NCBI RefSeq assembly: GCF_030689645.1 | Contig: NZ_JAUYFU010000034.1 | Coordinates: 1-51,545, forward strand | DNA from: Humidesulfovibrio sp. | Lineage (GTDB): Bacteria; Desulfobacterota; Desulfovibrionia; Desulfovibrionales; Desulfovibrionaceae | Direction: 5' to 3' | DNA: 51,545 bases | Shown: positions 16,462 to 23,368 of the stretch, one piece after another | Layout of the letters: each line of letters starts with the position of its first letter | How positions within the stretch are numbered: position 1 is the first letter of the stretch | The notes under the pieces: generated by a model | Databases searched by the model: none | Told to the model about the DNA's origin: nothing | The model's input: the letters and a program-made list of their open reading frames with translations, nothing else | Position numbers and translations under genes: made by a program

Positions 16462-17694
16462 TTAGACTATCCGCTGCTCCACGCTGGCGCCGAGGCGCAG
16501 CTCCCACATTTCCTGGCGCTTCAGCCAGGCTATGACAAGGAAAAGGACCACATACACTGCGCTGAAGAGCTGGTGTAAACCGTCGGTGCCGTTGCCCCAG
16601 GGCAGTTCGGGCAGGTTCAGGCCCTCCACCACATAGGGGCTCAAAAGCTGGCCCGCGAAGAGGCCGAAGAGCAGCAGCGCCGCGCCGGGGCCAAGAGCCA
16701 GGGAGGCGAGCAGCGCCACAGCCATGAGCGATTGCGCAGCGGTGAGAAAGATCTCGTGCAGCTGGAACGGACCCAGTGGCAGCGGGTGCTCAAAGGTGCC
16801 GCTGGAGATGCCGTACACGGGGGGAATCATGCCCACGAGAAGGGTCCACTGGTTCAGCTTGCTCGAAAGCAGGCTGCCCATGGCCGTGGCCGCCTGGCCG
16901 CGCAGCACGAACATGATGGCCACGATGAACTCCGGGGCTTCGCTTGCGATGGGCGCGAGCCACTGCACCAGCAGGAATTCGTTGATGCCGAACACCTTGC
17001 CAGAGGCCACCAGGTTTTCGCTGAACAGCTCCGCGCTGGCGAGGATGACCCCGGCGGCGAAGAGGAACAGGGCCACGGTGGCTTGCCTGCGTCGGGTCTT
17101 GGGCAGCGCGCCGATGAGCTCCGCCGGTCCTTCCAACTCGCACTCCTGGCAGGGGCGCTGACTGGCCAGGCGGATGTACCAGGCGTACAGGGCCAGGAAC
17201 ACTATGCTGTCGTACCAGGCCAGGCTGCCCTTGATTGGGATGAGGAAGGCGTAAGCCGTGGCCAGGCCCAGGAACAGCACCTCGGTGCGCTGCTCCACGT
17301 CCAGGATCACGCGGCGGCGGGTCTTGAACCAGTGCAGGCCTGCGATGGCAGACCAGGCCACGCCGATGAGGAGTCGATTGGCGCCCGTCATGTTGGCGAT
17401 GGCGTAGTGGGCGTAGTCCGATTCCGGGTGCTTGCCCGCCTGCCAGGTGAAGTACATGTCCACGGCGTACTCCGGCAGCACGGCGATGAGCGCCACCACG
17501 GCCAGGGCCAGGGTCTGCGGAATGTCCATCTGGGCCACGTCGCAGGCCCACAGGAGCAGGAACGAAGCGCCCAGGATGGCCAGACCGGAGATGAGCGCCG
17601 CCGGGGGAGGGGCCAGATGCGCGCCGGAGAGCTTGAGCCAGAGCCCTGGCAGAGTGATGAGGGCCGCCAGGATCAGCGGCACGATTTTTCGCAT
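16462..17694 (-). CDS. Sodium/calcium exchanger-family membrane protein
   Basis: This 410-aa integral membrane protein has about 11 helices and two alpha repeats typical of cation/Ca2+ exchangers. The first is around AVLPEYAVDMYFTWQAGKHP, the second around WLAPIASEAPEFIVAIMFVL, each with the conserved acidic residue. A hydrophilic loop with two close cysteines (RPCQECELEGP) links the halves. The cation transported is not evident. It is 137 nt upstream of the carbonic-anhydrase-like gene on the same strand and 12 nt downstream of a small gene, so these probably share a transcript. Confidence 0.78.
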   Translation of the reverse strand: MRKIVPLILAALITLPGLWLKLSGAHLAPPPAALISGLAILGASFLLLWACDVAQMDIPQTLALAVVALIAVLPEYAVDMYFTWQAGKHPESDYAHYAIANMTGANRLLIGVAWSAIAGLHWFKTRRRVILDVEQRTEVLFLGLATAYAFLIPIKGSLAWYDSIVFLALYAWYIRLASQRPCQECELEGPAELIGALPKTRRRQATVALFLFAAGVILASAELFSENLVASGKVFGINEFLLVQWLAPIASEAPEFIVAIMFVLRGQAATAMGSLLSSKLNQWTLLVGMIPPVYGISSGTFEHPLPLGPFQLHEIFLTAAQSLMAVALLASLALGPGAALLLFGLFAGQLLSPYVVEGLNLPELPWGNGTDGLHQLFSAVYVVLFLVIAWLKRQEMWELRLGASVEQRIV

Positions 17695-17706
17695 TACCCG
17701 CGTCGT

Positions 17707-17967
17707 CTACTCGTCGGCCAGCAGGCGTTCAGCAACGGCGAGGTCGTACAGTGTGGTGGGATCGCTCTCCTTGCCGGTGGCCTTGAACATGGCCGCAGCC
17801 TGCTCGATGACGGCGTAGGGCAGCCAGTTGTGCTTTTCCCAAACGTTTGCGTCATCGCGGTGCCACATGCGGAACTCAATGCGTCCGGCATAGCGGCGCA
17901 CGTACATGCGGGCCTCCGGGTGCTGGGGGGCGGGGTAGTAGAAAACGCCAAGCTCGTCTTTCATCAT
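17707..17967 (-). CDS. Small hypothetical protein (86 aa)
   Basis: This is an 86-aa soluble protein rich in aromatic and charged residues (FYYPAPQHPEARMYVRRYAG, WHRDDANVWEKHNWLPY). GGAG precedes two adjacent ATG codons at 17967 and 17964. I do not recognise a family. The gene sits between the cysteine-cluster gene and the exchanger gene with short gaps, and codon usage matches its neighbours, so it is likely real. Confidence 0.6.
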   Translation of the reverse strand: MMKDELGVFYYPAPQHPEARMYVRRYAGRIEFRMWHRDDANVWEKHNWLPYAVIEQAAAMFKATGKESDPTTLYDLAVAERLLADE

Positions 17968-17991
17968 AATCTCCAGAGTGTTGCGGATTGC

Positions 17992-18687
17992 TTAGTCCCG
18001 CCAGAGGGGATCGGGCTGAATGCGGCAGCCCAGGCGAGCGTCCGCGCGCAGGGCCAGCCCTGCGGCGGAGAACAGGGCTGTGGCCCCGCGCCCAAAAAAG
18101 AAATCGTGGTATTCCGAGCCGATGCCTGCGCGCTCTTCCAGGCTTTTGCGGAATGCGCGGTCGGCGCGGGCGATTTGCGAAAGTTCGGACTCAGCGTCAA
18201 GGGCCTCTTGCCCGCCGGCGCGCAGCAACTTGGCCAGGGGCGCGATGCGCGGCACAGGAACCAGCGCCTCGTGCTCGGCCAGCACCGCCAGCACGGCGTG
18301 TCCTTTGGGCAGCAGGTCGCGGCGGGTCAGGCGGTCCTGTTCGTACATGGCGGCCAAGGCGCTGGTGTCCTGGCAGGACAGGGTGCGGCATTCCTCCGGG
18401 CGGCGCTGGTACAGGCCGCAAGCGCGGGCCTCGGCGTCATAGAGGGCGCAGGTCCAGGAGCCGTCCCGGCCACGCAGCTTGAGCAACTCGGACTCGAGGG
18501 GCAGCACCTGGCCGCGCACCTGATCGAAGGCGGGCTCGCCCGCGCGGAGTGTGACCACAAGGGAAAGGTCCAGCGCATTGGGCCCGTCGAACAGCAAGGC
18601 ATCGGCCCGGTGCAGGGCAGGGCCGCCCTTCAGGCAGCAGGCGCCGCAGCGGCGGCAGGCGGATTCGCTCGAAGGTGTTGTGTTCAA
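17992..18687 (-). CDS. YkgJ-type cysteine-cluster protein
   Basis: This protein has the N-terminal CRRCGACCLKGGP motif of the YkgJ/zinc-or-iron chelating cysteine-cluster family, followed by WTCALYDAEARACGLYQRRP and EECRTLSC, which supply the remaining cysteines. Members are thought to bind Fe-S or zinc and are often called Fe-S oxidoreductases; the function is not established. The start is uncertain. I favour the TTG at 18687, just before the cysteine motif (231 aa). The ATG at 18816 would add 43 residues that look non-conserved. The C-terminal half is helical and unrecognised. Confidence 0.68.
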   Translation of the reverse strand: MNTTPSSESACRRCGACCLKGGPALHRADALLFDGPNALDLSLVVTLRAGEPAFDQVRGQVLPLESELLKLRGRDGSWTCALYDAEARACGLYQRRPEECRTLSCQDTSALAAMYEQDRLTRRDLLPKGHAVLAVLAEHEALVPVPRIAPLAKLLRAGGQEALDAESELSQIARADRAFRKSLEERAGIGSEYHDFFFGRGATALFSAAGLALRADARLGCRIQPDPLWRD

Positions 18688-18868
18688 GATAGTGATTGCC
18701 TGGCAAGTCGAGTTTGGGATAGTCAGAACAAGCACGCAGGCCGAATTCGGCTTGCCAGCGTTCCGGGCAAGGCTGCTTACCCCGGAGCGGGCCGGAAAGC
18801 AACTATGCGCAACCACGCGCGGTGCTATGCAGTTATCGGCTGAGTAGTGTTGTTGAACCGGATTTATG

Positions 18869-18898
18869 TTGACAGAGACTGTGGAATTTCCGTAACAG
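18869..18898 (+). promoter_or_regulatory. Candidate dsrA promoter
   Basis: TTGACA (18869-18874) is perfect. The best -10 match at a suitable distance is TAACAG (18893-18898, 18-nt spacer), which is weak. It would give a leader of about 165 nt before dsrA. Other promoters in the 385-bp gap cannot be excluded. Confidence 0.35.
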
Positions 18899-18908
18899 AT
18901 GAGGAATC

Positions 18909-19025
18909 ATGCGCTGGAATTGGACGACTGGGCCGTGCCCGTGTTCGCCAATTCACAAGCGCCTCGCCAGATGGAGGAAAGACATCCGGCGACGGCCCGC
19001 GCGCCAGCGGGCGCATGCCGGATAG
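18909..19025 (+). CDS. Possible leader peptide upstream of dsrA (38 aa)
   Basis: This short frame, ATG at 18909 with GAGGA 4 nt upstream, stops with TAG at 19023-19025. It would encode a 38-residue basic peptide with eleven arginines, beginning MRWNWTTGPCPCSPIHKRLA. Its end overlaps the second arm of the leader hairpin (18984-19023), so ribosome movement could alter that structure. It may equally be a chance frame; only conservation would decide. Confidence 0.3.
   Translation: MRWNWTTGPCPCSPIHKRLARWRKDIRRRPARQRAHAG
18984..19023 (+). promoter_or_regulatory. Nested hairpin in the dsrA leader
   Basis: The outer stem ATCCGGC/GCCGGAT (18984-18990 with 19017-19023) encloses the inner stem GCCCGC/GCGGGC (18995-19000 with 19007-19012). 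It ends about 36 nt before the dsrA ribosome site. No T tract follows, so it is not an intrinsic terminator. It may stabilise the mRNA or act in regulation. Confidence 0.5.
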
Positions 19026-19072
19026 TTTAGGTGTGTGGCAACATTTTACTTCAAACAACGGAGGTTAAGGGA

Positions 19073-20386
19073 ATGGCGAAACACAAAACCCCCTTGTTGG
19101 ACCAGCTGGAAAGCGGCCCGTGGCCCAGCTTCGTGTCCGACATTAAGCAGGAGATTGAGCACAGATACGCGAATCCCAAGGGTATCGACTATCAGATTCC
19201 CGCTGAGTGCCCGGACGACCTGCTTGGCCTGCTCGAGCTTTCCTTCGTGGACGGCGAGACTCACTGGAAGCACGGCGGCATCGTGGGCGTGTTCGGTTAC
19301 GGCGGCGGCGTCATTGGCCGCTACTGCGACCAGCCCGAAAAGTACCCCGGCGTGGCCCACTTCCACACCGTGCGCGTTGCCCAGCCCTCCGGCATGTTCT
19401 ACAAGACCGAGTTCCTGCGTCAGCTTTGCGACCTTTGGGAACTGCGCGGCTCCGGTCTGACCAACATGCACGGCGCCACCGGCGACATCGTGCTTCTTGG
19501 CACCACCACCCCGCAGCTTGAGGAGATCTTCTTCGAGCTGACCCACAAGATGAACAACGACCTGGGCGGCTCGGGCTCCAACCTGCGCACCCCGGCTTGC
19601 TGCCTCGGCGAGAGCCGTTGCCAGTACGCCTGCTACGACAGCCAGGAGCTTTGCTACCAGCTGACCCAGGAGTACCAGGACGAGCTGCACCGCCCGGCCT
19701 TCCCGTACAAGTTCAAGTTCAAGTTCGACGGCTGCTCCCTGGGCTGCGTCGCTTCCATCGCCCGCTCCGACATGAGCTTCATCGGCACCTGGCGCGACGA
19801 GATCCGCGTTGACCAGAAGACCGTTGCCGCTTACGTGGGCGGCGAGATTGCTCCCAACGCCGGCGCTTACGCTGGTCGCGACTGGGGCAAGTTCGACATC
19901 CAGGCTGAAGTCGTTGATCGTTGCCCGAGCCAGTGCATCCGCTACGAGGGTGGCAAGCTTGAGATCAACAACAAAGAGTGCGTGCGCTGCATGCACTGCA
20001 TCTGCGTCATGCCCCGCGCCCTGAAGATCGGCAACGATCGCGGCCTGTCCATCCTCGTCGGCGCCAAGGCCCCGATCCTTGATGGCCCGCAGATGGGCTC
20101 CTTGACCATTCCCTTCATCAAGGCTGAGGGCGACTTCTCCGAGATCAAGGAATTCGTCGAGTCCGTTTGGGATTGGTGGATGGAAGAGGGCAAGAACCGC
20201 GAGCGCATCGGTGAGACTCTGAAGCGTCTTGGCTTTGCCCGTCTGCTCGAGGTCACCGGTACCGCTCCGGATCCTCGCCACGTGAAGGAACCCCGCCACA
20301 ATCCCTACATCTTCTGGAAGGAAGAGGAAGTGGAAGGCGGCTGGAATAAGTCCATCGCGGATTACCGCGCCAAGCACCAGCGCTAA
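19073..20386 (+). CDS. dsrA: Dissimilatory sulfite reductase subunit alpha
   Basis: This 437-aa subunit is the length of Desulfovibrio DsrA. With DsrB it forms the cytoplasmic alpha2beta2 enzyme that reduces sulfite, the central step of sulfate respiration, handing sulfur to DsrC. Siroheme-[4Fe-4S] ligands are in place: Cys177, Cys183, Cys221 and Cys225 (motifs CCLGESRC and CSLGC). The inserted ferredoxin domain has Cys284 and ECVRCMHCICVMP with Cys303, 306 and 309. I chose the ATG at 19073 because GGAGG lies 8 nt upstream; the conserved N-terminus MAKHKTPLLDQLESGPWP begins there. The next gene, dsrB, starts 20 nt after its stop. Confidence 0.98.
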   Translation: MAKHKTPLLDQLESGPWPSFVSDIKQEIEHRYANPKGIDYQIPAECPDDLLGLLELSFVDGETHWKHGGIVGVFGYGGGVIGRYCDQPEKYPGVAHFHTVRVAQPSGMFYKTEFLRQLCDLWELRGSGLTNMHGATGDIVLLGTTTPQLEEIFFELTHKMNNDLGGSGSNLRTPACCLGESRCQYACYDSQELCYQLTQEYQDELHRPAFPYKFKFKFDGCSLGCVASIARSDMSFIGTWRDEIRVDQKTVAAYVGGEIAPNAGAYAGRDWGKFDIQAEVVDRCPSQCIRYEGGKLEINNKECVRCMHCICVMPRALKIGNDRGLSILVGAKAPILDGPQMGSLTIPFIKAEGDFSEIKEFVESVWDWWMEEGKNRERIGETLKRLGFARLLEVTGTAPDPRHVKEPRHNPYIFWKEEEVEGGWNKSIADYRAKHQR

Positions 20387-20406
20387 CCTGAAGGAGGACT
20401 AAAAAA

Positions 20407-21552
20407 ATGGCCTTCATTTCTTCTGGGTACAATCCCGCTAAACCGATGGAGAACCGTATTACGGACATCGGTCCCCAGCACTTCTCCAAATTCCTGCCCC
20501 CGGTTCTTGCCAAGAACAAGGGCGCGTGGGACTACCATGAGATTCTTGAGCCCGGCATCCTGATGCACGTGGGCCTCTCCGGCGACAAGGTCTTCACCGT
20601 CCGCGCCGGCGCCGCCCGCCTTATGTCCGTGACCAACATCCGCGAGATCTGCGACATCGCCGACGAGTTCTGCGGCGGTCACCTGCGCTTCACCACCCGC
20701 AACAACGTGGAGTTCATGGTCACCACCCTTGAGGAAGCCAAAGCCCTCAGGGACAACCTGAACGCCCGCAAGTTCGCTGGTGGTTCCTTCAAGTTCCCCG
20801 TTGGCGGCACCGGCGCCGGCGTCACCAACATCGTGCACACCCAGGGCTGGGTCCACTGCCACACGCCCGCCACGGACGCCTCCGGCACCGTGAAGGCGAC
20901 CATGGACGTGGTGTTCGAAGAGTTCACCAACATGCGTCTGCCCGCCCCCGTGCGCATCTCCATGGCTTGCTGCCTGAACATGTGCGGCGCGGTGCACTGC
21001 TCCGACATCGCCATCCTGGGCATTCACCGCAAGCCCCCGATCCTCGACCACGAGAATCTGGACAACGTGTGCGAAGTGCCCCTGGCCGTCGCCGCCTGTC
21101 CTACCGGCGCCATCCGCCCCACCAAGATCGAGTTCCAGGGCAAGCAGATCAACACCGTTGCCGTTAAGAACGAGCGCTGCATGTTCTGCGGCAACTGCTA
21201 CACCATGTGCCCTGCCATGCCCCTTGCTGACAAGGAAGGCGACGGCATCGCCCTGATGGTTGGCGGCAAGATCAGCAACCGCATCACGACCCCCAAGTTC
21301 TCCAAGGTCGTTGTGCCCTTCATCCCCAACGAGCCGCCCCGCTGGCCGACCATGACCAAGGTCATCAAGCAGATCCTTGATGCCTACGCCAAGGACGCCC
21401 GCAAGTACGAGCGTCTGGGCGACTGGGCCAACCGCATTGGCTGGGAGCGTTTCTTCGAGAAGTGTGAGCTTGAGTTCTCCGCTCACCTTATCGACGACTT
21501 CCGTGATCCGGCGTACTACACCTGGCGCCAGACCACCCAGTTCAAGTTCTAA
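20407..21552 (+). CDS. dsrB: Dissimilatory sulfite reductase subunit beta
   Basis: This 381-aa partner of DsrA carries the catalytic siroheme. Cluster and siroheme ligands Cys151, Cys188, Cys189 and Cys193 are present (MACCLNMCG). The ferredoxin domain holds Cys231 and [12 protein letters not shown] (Cys258, 261, 264, 268). AAGGAGG lies upstream of the ATG. Codon usage in dsrAB is strongly biased to a few codons, as expected for a highly expressed enzyme. A GC-rich hairpin follows the stop, before dsrD. Confidence 0.98.
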   Translation: MAFISSGYNPAKPMENRITDIGPQHFSKFLPPVLAKNKGAWDYHEILEPGILMHVGLSGDKVFTVRAGAARLMSVTNIREICDIADEFCGGHLRFTTRNNVEFMVTTLEEAKALRDNLNARKFAGGSFKFPVGGTGAGVTNIVHTQGWVHCHTPATDASGTVKATMDVVFEEFTNMRLPAPVRISMACCLNMCGAVHCSDIAILGIHRKPPILDHENLDNVCEVPLAVAACPTGAIRPTKIEFQGKQINTVAVKNERCMFCGNCYTMCPAMPLADKEGDGIALMVGGKISNRITTPKFSKVVVPFIPNEPPRWPTMTKVIKQILDAYAKDARKYERLGDWANRIGWERFFEKCELEFSAHLIDDFRDPAYYTWRQTTQFKF

Positions 21553-21567
21553 GCATTAGACCATCAC

Positions 21568-21597
21568 GGGGCGCGGGGAAAATCTCCGCGCCCCTTT
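21568..21597 (+). terminator. dsrB-dsrD intercistronic hairpin
   Basis: A GC-rich stem of 9 bp (21568-21576 with 21586-21594), extendable to 11 with a G-T pair, is followed by TTT. It lies between the dsrB stop and dsrD. It probably acts as a partial terminator or as a 3'-stabilising stem that sets dsrAB mRNA above dsrD. Confidence 0.6.
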
Positions 21598-21618
21598 ACC
21601 TCAAAAAGGGGCATCACT

Positions 21619-21861
21619 ATGGCGCTCGTATACGAAGAAGCCAAAAAAACGATTGTTGACTTCATCAACTCCAAGGCCAAGAATAAGAGCAAGTTCTACT
21701 TCAACGACTTCACCGCCCTGTTCCCCGAAGAAAAGGGCCGCGACGTCAAGAAGATTCTGACCCAGATGATCAACGAGGAAGTCCTCGTGTTCTGGTCCAG
21801 CGGCAGCACCTCCATGTACGGCCTGCACGGCGCCGGCAAGCATGCCGACGGCGAGGACTAG
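21619..21861 (+). CDS. dsrD: DsrD, sulfite reductase accessory protein
   Basis: This 80-aa winged-helix protein is found after dsrAB in sulfate reducers. Family sequence is clear: KKTIVDFINSKAKNKSKFYF, ALFPEEKGRDVKKILTQMI and VLVFWSSGSTSMYGL. DsrD has been shown in related organisms to activate DsrAB rather than act as a transcription factor. AAAAGGGG precedes the ATG. The gene ends before a strong terminator at 21893. It is two residues longer than the usual 78. Confidence 0.95.
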   Translation: MALVYEEAKKTIVDFINSKAKNKSKFYFNDFTALFPEEKGRDVKKILTQMINEEVLVFWSSGSTSMYGLHGAGKHADGED

Positions 21862-21892
21862 ACTCCTCTTGCCTCACGCTTAGTTCGAGAGG

Positions 21893-21924
21893 GCCTTGCC
21901 CAGGTGCTGGGCAAGGCTTTTCTT
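21893..21924 (+). terminator. Intrinsic terminator of dsrABD
   Basis: A perfect 11-bp stem (21893-21903 with 21907-21917, 3-nt loop) is followed by TTTTCTT. It is a textbook Rho-independent terminator 32 nt after dsrD and 40 nt before cobB. Confidence 0.9.
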
Positions 21925-21964
21925 GTTCCGCACGCCGTACCCAGAACCGCCCAAGCGCAACACC

Positions 21965-23368
21965 ATGACAGCGTTTCCCCGCATCATCCTGGCCGGCCTC
22001 TCCGGCGGCTCGGGCAAAACCTTCGTTTCCATCGGCCTGTGCCGGGCCTTGTCCCGCCGGGGCGTCATCGTGCGGCCTTTCAAAAAGGGTCCGGACTACA
22101 TCGACGCCTCCTGGCTGACGCACGCCGCGCGCGCTACGGCCTGCAACCTCGACCCCTTCCTGCTCCCGCGTGAGACCATCGCCGCGCTGTTTCAGGAAAA
22201 GGCGGCCGAGGCGGATATTTCCCTCATTGAAGGCAACCGCGGCCTGTTCGACGGCAAGGACCGCGAGGGCACCTGCTCCACGGCGGAACTTGCACGCCAG
22301 CTCGACGCCCCGGTGATTCTGGTGCTCGACGCCACGAAGATGACGCGCACCGCCGCGGCCATCGTTGCCGGTTGCCGCTCCTTCGAGCCGGGGCTCAATC
22401 TGGCCGGGGTGATTCTGAACCGCACCGCAGGCGAGCGCCACCGCGCCATCCTCAAGCAGTGCATCGAGGAGTTGGCCGGAGTGCCTGTGCTGGGCTGCCT
22501 GCCGAAGATGCTCGACAATCCCATCCCGGAACGCCACATGGGCCTTGTTTCCGACCAGGAGCACATGAGCCGCGATGCGGCGCTCAACGCCATTGCCGAC
22601 GTGGTGGAGCGCTGGGTGGATGTTGACCGGGTGGTTGACGCGGCCCGCCGGGCCGAAGCGCCCGCGCCAGCCCGGCCAGTGCCCTGGCCGGCGTCGGTGC
22701 TTGCTGATCCGAAGGCCGAAGGCCCGGTCATCGGTTACGTGCACGATGCCGCCCTGTGGTTTTACTACCCTGAGAATTTGGAGGCGCTGGAGCGCGCCGG
22801 GGCCACCTTGCGCAAGGTCAGCCTGCTTTCAAGTGAACCCTGGCCTGAGCTGCACGGCCTGTATCTGGGCGGCGGCTTTCCAGAGACCCAGGCCGCCGGG
22901 CTTGCGGCAAATATTGACGTGCGCGCGCGCGTGCGCTCCCTGGCTTTGGCGGGCCTGCCTATTTATGCGGAATGTGGCGGGTTCATGTATCTCTGCGAGG
23001 GGTTGCAGTTGGAAAGCGGCCTGCACGAACTGGCCGGGGTGTTCCCCTTGTCCACGCGGTTGTGCCCGCGGCCCCAGGGGCTTGGGTATGTGGAGGCGCT
23101 GGTGGAGACGGAGAATCCCTTCCACCCGCTCGGAGCGCACATCACGGGCCATGAATTTCACTACTCGGCCTGCACAGAGCCCAGCCGTCCGGCGGACATG
23201 CCCCCCCTGGCGCTTAAGATGCTGCGCGGCCATGGCATGCTGGCCGGGCGCGACGGCTTGCTCATGGGCCGCACCTTCGCCTCGTACACGCACATCCACG
23301 CCCTTGGCGCGCCTCATTGGGCGCCAAGCTTCGTGCGCGCAGCCCTGGCCTTTCAGCAAGGCCGCTAG
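21965..23368 (+). CDS. cobB: Cobyrinate a,c-diamide synthase
   Basis: This enzyme (467 aa, CobB/CbiA family) uses glutamine and ATP to amidate the a and c side chains of (hydrogeno)cobyrinic acid. The N-terminal P-loop domain begins IILAGLSGGSGKTFVSIGLC. The C-terminal class-I glutamine amidotransferase domain has YAECGGFMYL with the nucleophilic cysteine, and HITGHEFHYS. The ATG at 21965 was chosen because the conserved domain starts four residues later; an in-frame ATG at 21896 lies in the dsr terminator. A cobB-like gene behind dsrD is usual in Desulfovibrio, where tetrapyrrole amidation also yields siroheme amide for Dsr. Its stop codon overlaps that of the convergent cyclase gene. Confidence 0.9.
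   Translation: MTAFPRIILAGLSGGSGKTFVSIGLCRALSRRGVIVRPFKKGPDYIDASWLTHAARATACNLDPFLLPRETIAALFQEKAAEADISLIEGNRGLFDGKDREGTCSTAELARQLDAPVILVLDATKMTRTAAAIVAGCRSFEPGLNLAGVILNRTAGERHRAILKQCIEELAGVPVLGCLPKMLDNPIPERHMGLVSDQEHMSRDAALNAIADVVERWVDVDRVVDAARRAEAPAPARPVPWPASVLADPKAEGPVIGYVHDAALWFYYPENLEALERAGATLRKVSLLSSEPWPELHGLYLGGGFPETQAAGLAANIDVRARVRSLALAGLPIYAECGGFMYLCEGLQLESGLHELAGVFPLSTRLCPRPQGLGYVEALVETENPFHPLGAHITGHEFHYSACTEPSRPADMPPLALKMLRGHGMLAGRDGLLMGRTFASYTHIHALGAPHWAPSFVRAALAFQQGR

Noticed and set aside
18847-19068. 73-codon plus-strand frame upstream of dsrA
   Set aside because: It has no ribosome site, runs through the promoter and hairpin, and encodes a low-complexity product.
19046-20377. 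443-codon minus-strand frame opposite dsrA
   Set aside because: It is a shadow of dsrA caused by strong codon bias; it is rich in Val/Leu/Ala/Gly and lacks a start context.
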